NCBI RefSeq assembly: GCF_905372745.1
Contig: NZ_CAJPQR010000033.1
Coordinates: 1 to 24,860, forward strand
Source of the DNA: an uncultured Campylobacter sp.
GTDB taxonomy: Bacteria; Campylobacterota; Campylobacteria; Campylobacterales; Campylobacteraceae
Length of the DNA stretch: 24,860 nt
Reading direction: 5' to 3'
A program made the translations under genes and the position numbers. Below the pieces are notes generated by a model that was given only the letters and a program-made list of their open reading frames with translations, made no database searches and was not told the DNA's origin. Within the stretch, counting starts at the first letter, position 1; each line of letters opens with the position of its first letter. Positions 21,267 through 24,860 of the stretch are shown here, in pieces.

Positions 21267-22676
21267 ATGGCAAAAGAAAACATCGATATGCATAATCTCT
21301 ACGACCTAGATATGGAGCGCGCGATCCTCGCGTCCATCATCTATAGCGCGGACAATCTAAGCGAGATTTTCGATATCCTAAGCCCGTTTGACTTTTACCT
21401 GCGCGCTCACGGCGACGTTTACGACGCGATGGTAAAGTGCCTCAATGAAAATTTGCCCATCGAAACGGGGTTTTTAAAAACCAAGCTGGGAAGTAAATTT
21501 GACGAGAACGTAATGAGCGAGATCATCGGCACGAACTCGATCCTAGATGTAAAAAAGTACGCCAACGAGATCAAAGAAAAATCAATCAAGCGAAGCCTAG
21601 TAAAAATCGCGCACCAGATACCTAGCAAAGTGAGCGAGGATAAGCCTAGCCGCGATATGGTGGACGAGCTTAGTCAGAGTTTTTATTCGCTCGTGGACGG
21701 GCAGAGCGCGGGCGCCATCAAGGACGCTCCCGTTATCATCGCAGACGTCATCGCGCACCTAGAAAAGCAAAAACTGCTCGAGGATAAGGACATCGTAGGC
21801 ATCGACACGGGCTTTCGCCAGCTAAACGAGATGACGAAGGGCTTTAAGCACGGCGATCTCATCATCATCGCGGCGCGCCCCGGCATGGGAAAAACCACGA
21901 TCTGTCTAAATTTGATGAACCACGTGCTGATGCGAGGCGGCGGAGTCGTGTTTTTCTCGCTTGAGATGCCGGCCGAGCAGATCATGCTGCGTATGCTAAG
22001 CGCCAAAACCTCGATCCCTCTACAAAACATAATGACTGCTAAAATGGACGACGAGGAGTGGTCGCGCCTAAGCGACGCGTGCGACGATATGGCTAGCCGT
22101 AAGCTTTTCGTCTACGACAGCGGCTACGTAAACATCCACCAGATCCGCACGCAGATGCGCAAGCTCAAGTCTGCCCACCCAGAGATCACGCTGTGCGTCA
22201 TCGACTATATCGGCCTCATGATGGCGACGTCAAATTTTTCCGATCGCCACCTGCAGATCGCCGAAATCTCGCGCGGACTAAAGCTGCTAGCACGCGAACT
22301 AAACATGCCTATCATCGCGCTTAGCCAGCTAAACCGCAGCCTGGAGTCCCGCGCCAACAAACGCCCGATGCTAAGCGACCTACGCGAATCAGGCGCCATC
22401 GAGCAGGACGCCGATATGATACTTTTCGTCTACCGCGACGAGGTTTACCGCGAGCAGGAGGAGAAAGAAGCCGAGAAAAAGGCGCACGCCGAGGGCAAGG
22501 AGTACGTGCGTAAATTCGTCCCAAACAAGATTGAGGAAGACGCCGAAATCATCGTGGGCAAGAACCGAAACGGCCCGGTCGGCACGGTCGAAGTGATATT
22601 TCAAAAGGAATTTACGCGCTTTGTCGATAAGAGCTTTGGCGCCGCGCACGTGGCGGAGTTTAACCCAAACGCCTAA
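21267..22676 (+). CDS. dnaB: replicative DNA helicase DnaB
   Basis: Hexameric 5'-3' helicase that unwinds the replication fork. The product is 469 residues, essentially the E. coli length (471). The N-terminal helical domain begins DLDMERAILASIIYSADNLSEIF. The RecA-like domain has Walker A AARPGMGKTT, the Walker B region ITLCVIDYIGLM, and the arginine-finger region LSDLRESGAIEQDADMILFVYRDEVY. It ends with AEIIVGKNRNGPVGTVEVIFQ. AAAAGGA (21252-21258) is 8 nt before the ATG. PriA, which reloads DnaB at stalled forks, lies about 8 kb upstream. comEC follows 23 bp downstream. Confidence 0.98.
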   Translation: MAKENIDMHNLYDLDMERAILASIIYSADNLSEIFDILSPFDFYLRAHGDVYDAMVKCLNENLPIETGFLKTKLGSKFDENVMSEIIGTNSILDVKKYANEIKEKSIKRSLVKIAHQIPSKVSEDKPSRDMVDELSQSFYSLVDGQSAGAIKDAPVIIADVIAHLEKQKLLEDKDIVGIDTGFRQLNEMTKGFKHGDLIIIAARPGMGKTTICLNLMNHVLMRGGGVVFFSLEMPAEQIMLRMLSAKTSIPLQNIMTAKMDDEEWSRLSDACDDMASRKLFVYDSGYVNIHQIRTQMRKLKSAHPEITLCVIDYIGLMMATSNFSDRHLQIAEISRGLKLLARELNMPIIALSQLNRSLESRANKRPMLSDLRESGAIEQDADMILFVYRDEVYREQEEKEAEKKAHAEGKEYVRKFVPNKIEEDAEIIVGKNRNGPVGTVEVIFQKEFTRFVDKSFGAAHVAEFNPNA

Positions 22677-22699
22677 AATGCGCCCTTTAAGCTTAAATT

Positions 22700-23974
22700 T
22701 TGCAAAAGCCGCAACGTAAATCTATCTTTGAAAACGCGCGTGAGGTTTATGTATTTTGCCTTGCGTGCGCGCTCGTTTTTGCGCTAAATTTGGGTTTTAG
22801 CTACTATAAATTTTGCGAATTTAAAGCTCAAAACGGCGTTATCTTACAAGCTAAAATTTTACAAAACTACGAAAAAACGAATGAAAAAGGCAAAATTTAC
22901 CGAGTTTTAAAGCTAAAAACGCGTGATTTTAGTTTCTACACGACGACTCAGGCGGATTTTGACGCGGGAGCTAACGAGCAAATTTTAATCGGCGCCGAAA
23001 GCAAAAACGTTAAATTTAAAGAGTACCTAAGCGGCTCGTTTTATATGCCGAGCTACGGCGTGACGCAGCTTAGGTACGCTGCGAGCGAGGAGCGAATTTA
23101 CGATAGAATTTTTGAGTTTATCGCCGCGCAGCACGAAAGCGAAAAAATGACCGAGCTTTTTACCGCGCTGTTTCTGGCTGCGCCCGTGGGCAAGGAGCTG
23201 CGGCAAGACGTAAATTTCTACGGCGTTGCGCACCTCATTGCGATTTCCGGTTATCATTTGGGGCTGATTTTTGGTTTTTTGTATTTTATCATGCGTCCGT
23301 CGTATAGCTATTTTCAGGCGCGATACTTTCCGTATCGAAACGCTAAATTTGACCTCTCGGCCGCGATCTTTGCGGTTTTGTTTTGTTACCTTGCGCTGAT
23401 TGGCTTCGTGCCGTCATTTTTGCGGGCGTTTTTGATGAGCTTGCTGGCTCTGTTTTTACTCGCTAGAAACGTGCGCGTCGTGAGCTTTGAGCTTCTTTTT
23501 ATAGTGATTTGCGCCGCCGTAGCGCTGATGCCGAGTCTGCTTTTTAGCGTAGGATTTTACTTCTCAAGCCTCGGCGTGTTTTATATTTATCTGTATTTGC
23601 GGCACTTTGGCGGGCGATTTTCAAATATAAGCAACGCTATCTTGCTAAATTTTTGGGTATTTTCGGCGATGATTTTGCCCGTGCTTTACTTTTTCCCGCT
23701 CGTGAGCGCCCAGCAGCTAGCCGTCTTGCCGATCACGCCGCTTTTTAGCTTATTTTATCCGCTAAGTGCGCTTTTGCACGCATTTGGCGCGGGCGGCGCG
23801 CTTGATGAGTATTTGCTAGAATTTCTCTCATGGCGCGCAAAGGGGGTAAATTTGAGCGTGCCGTTTTGGCTATTTTTACTCTATAACGCTCTGAGCTTAG
23901 CAAGCGTCAAAAGCAAAATTTTAGCCGCCGTTATCGTGCCGTTAAATTTACTTTGCTTTGCCGCGCTTTTTTAA
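22700..23974 (+). CDS. ComEC/Rec2-type DNA uptake channel, short form
   Basis: Inner-membrane protein of 424 residues that carries single-stranded DNA into the cytoplasm during natural transformation. The competence domain signature GVAHLIAISGYHLGLIFGFLYF sits near residue 175, followed by about seven hydrophobic segments, including FVPSFLRAFLMSLLALFLLARN. One helix precedes an OB-like soluble stretch (30-115). There is no C-terminal metallo-beta-lactamase domain, as in other short epsilonproteobacterial homologues. Start TTG 22700 lacks a clear ribosome binding site, but no other start precedes the first helix. It sits 23 bp after dnaB, so it is likely co-transcribed. Confidence 0.88.
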   Translation: MQKPQRKSIFENAREVYVFCLACALVFALNLGFSYYKFCEFKAQNGVILQAKILQNYEKTNEKGKIYRVLKLKTRDFSFYTTTQADFDAGANEQILIGAESKNVKFKEYLSGSFYMPSYGVTQLRYAASEERIYDRIFEFIAAQHESEKMTELFTALFLAAPVGKELRQDVNFYGVAHLIAISGYHLGLIFGFLYFIMRPSYSYFQARYFPYRNAKFDLSAAIFAVLFCYLALIGFVPSFLRAFLMSLLALFLLARNVRVVSFELLFIVICAAVALMPSLLFSVGFYFSSLGVFYIYLYLRHFGGRFSNISNAILLNFWVFSAMILPVLYFFPLVSAQQLAVLPITPLFSLFYPLSALLHAFGAGGALDEYLLEFLSWRAKGVNLSVPFWLFLLYNALSLASVKSKILAAVIVPLNLLCFAALF

Positions 23975-24801
23975 GATTCTTTGTCGCTCTCGCCCGCTTT
24001 TTCCAGATACGCGCATAGCTTTACGCCGTAAAGAAATATGATCCACGACACGTAAATCCACACGAAAAATAGCAGCACCACGGAAAACGAGCCGTAGATG
24101 CTAAGATAGGTTTTGTTGTTTGCAGCGTAAAAGACGAAGATATTTTTGCCAAGATACCAGATGAGCGAGGCTACGAACGAGCTAAAAAGCGCGTTTTTTA
24201 TGGCGATTTGGCGGTTTATCGAGATGAGATAGGTCACGCAAAATATCGCCCAGATGATGAGGTACGGAAATATGCTGAGAAAATTTATCCACTTCGTGTA
24301 GGCGCTGGAGTTTAGCATATCTTGAAATAAATTTGAGAGATAAAAACTAAGCCCAAGCCCCAAGGGAGCTAGCGTAATGAGTGTCCAATAAGCACTCAGC
24401 GAGTTCCAAAATTTGCGGCTTTGCGTGTGCATGATGCGGTTGATGACGTATTCGTAATCGGCAAAAAACATAATCGAAGTAAAGATGATAGCGCCAAGAC
24501 CGAGGATGCCAAGGCTCGAGCTGTTTTGCAAAAAGGTCTCGATGTAGTTTGAGATCGTGTCTTGGTTTGACGGTAGCAGCTGGGCAAATATAAATTCCTT
24601 AATCTTAGCGTAATAGACGCTAAAGCTTGGCATCTGCGTAAAGAGCGAAAGCGAGATGAGCAGCACGGGGATGATGGAAAGCATCGTGTGAAAGCTCAGG
24701 CTAGAAGCGTAGTGCAGTAGCTGCTTGTCCTTGATCTTTAGCATCGCCGTGAGCCAAATTTTAAGCGTTTCTTTTATCTTTTCAAATTTTTGTGGGTTCA
24801 T
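23971..24801 (-). CDS. YihY/BrkB family inner-membrane protein
   Basis: A 276-residue polytopic membrane protein of the YihY (formerly RNase BN-like) family with about six hydrophobic segments. The N-terminus LLHYASSLSFHTMLSIIPVLLISLSLF is the family signature (usually A-x-x-L-[ST]-[FY]-x-x-x-L-[AS]-x-[IV]-P). The C-terminus carries YLSIYGSFSVVLLFFVWIYVSWIIFLYGVKLCAYLE, the second conserved block. Its function is not settled; the old RNase BN assignment was withdrawn. Minus-strand AAGGA (24812-24808) is 6 nt before the ATG. Its stop codon overlaps that of the convergent comEC by TTAA. Confidence 0.9.
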   Translation of the reverse strand: MNPQKFEKIKETLKIWLTAMLKIKDKQLLHYASSLSFHTMLSIIPVLLISLSLFTQMPSFSVYYAKIKEFIFAQLLPSNQDTISNYIETFLQNSSSLGILGLGAIIFTSIMFFADYEYVINRIMHTQSRKFWNSLSAYWTLITLAPLGLGLSFYLSNLFQDMLNSSAYTKWINFLSIFPYLIIWAIFCVTYLISINRQIAIKNALFSSFVASLIWYLGKNIFVFYAANNKTYLSIYGSFSVVLLFFVWIYVSWIIFLYGVKLCAYLEKAGESDKES

Positions 24802-24860
24802 TTTGTATCCTTAAATTTGAGGTATTTTACAATGATAAATTTAAATTTGGGCTTGGCGGG

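Noticed and set aside
1..24860. CRISPR arrays, tRNA/rRNA genes, insertion sequences
   Set aside because: I found no regularly spaced identical repeats, no tRNA-like cloverleaf with a conserved T-arm, no rRNA sequence and no transposase.

Overview
The window is chromosomal DNA of an epsilonproteobacterium, most likely a Campylobacter from the higher-GC oral group (C. rectus, C. showae and relatives). The basis is the density of AAATTT words, the AAAGGA ribosome binding sites, the extended TATAAT promoters without clear -35 boxes, and the order uvrB - two small coiled-coil genes - pilin-like gene(s) - priA - ispG, which I recall from C. jejuni. I see no rRNA, tRNA, CRISPR array, phage gene or transposase.

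Layout, left to right. (1) 1-2332: ppk1 (polyphosphate kinase) behind a leader hairpin, with a possible broken small membrane ORF on the opposite strand. (2) 2333-5318: a LysE/ArgO-type exporter, an AT-rich putative lipoprotein and a PPP-family phosphatase, bracketed by two repeat-rich intergenic islands that carry the same 41-bp sequence in opposite orientation. (3) 5319-7839: uvrB on the minus strand, divergent from two small genes whose products look like a ZapB-like coiled coil and a ZapA-like protein. (4) 7840-9640: three consecutive type IV pilin-like (pseudopilin) genes, the first two each followed by a clear hairpin terminator and the third by one about 100 bp downstream. (5) 9641-11463: about 1.8 kb with no convincing gene, holding a 50-codon small ORF inside a strong dyad and a 181-bp tandem duplication. 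(6) 11464-17046: priA with a long linker insertion, an RclC/YkgB-type DUF417 membrane protein, a DUF4272 protein, a 516-bp repeat island, and a protein combining an Imm51-like N-terminus with a helical-repeat C-terminus. (7) 17305-19899: an MBOAT acyltransferase and an SGNH-like membrane-anchored partner, clearly an operon. (8) 19971-24801: ispG, dnaB, a short ComEC-type channel, and a convergent YihY-type membrane protein.

Functional links: the pilin-like proteins and ComEC are both candidates for a type II secretion-like DNA uptake machine, although they are not adjacent. PriA, DnaB and UvrB are core replication and repair proteins. MBOAT and its SGNH partner probably O-acylate a surface or periplasmic glycan.

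The most unusual content is in the intergenic DNA. One family of hairpin elements has the same geometry (13-bp stem, 25-nt loop) with a conserved loop but different, fully complementary stems, at 2367-2417 and 15646-15696. A second family of about 100-bp long imperfect inverted repeats bounded by TCTGCTAGCAG lies at 4968-5072 and 15782-15873, with a fragment at 11178-11196. These look like a dispersed structured repeat system in this lineage.
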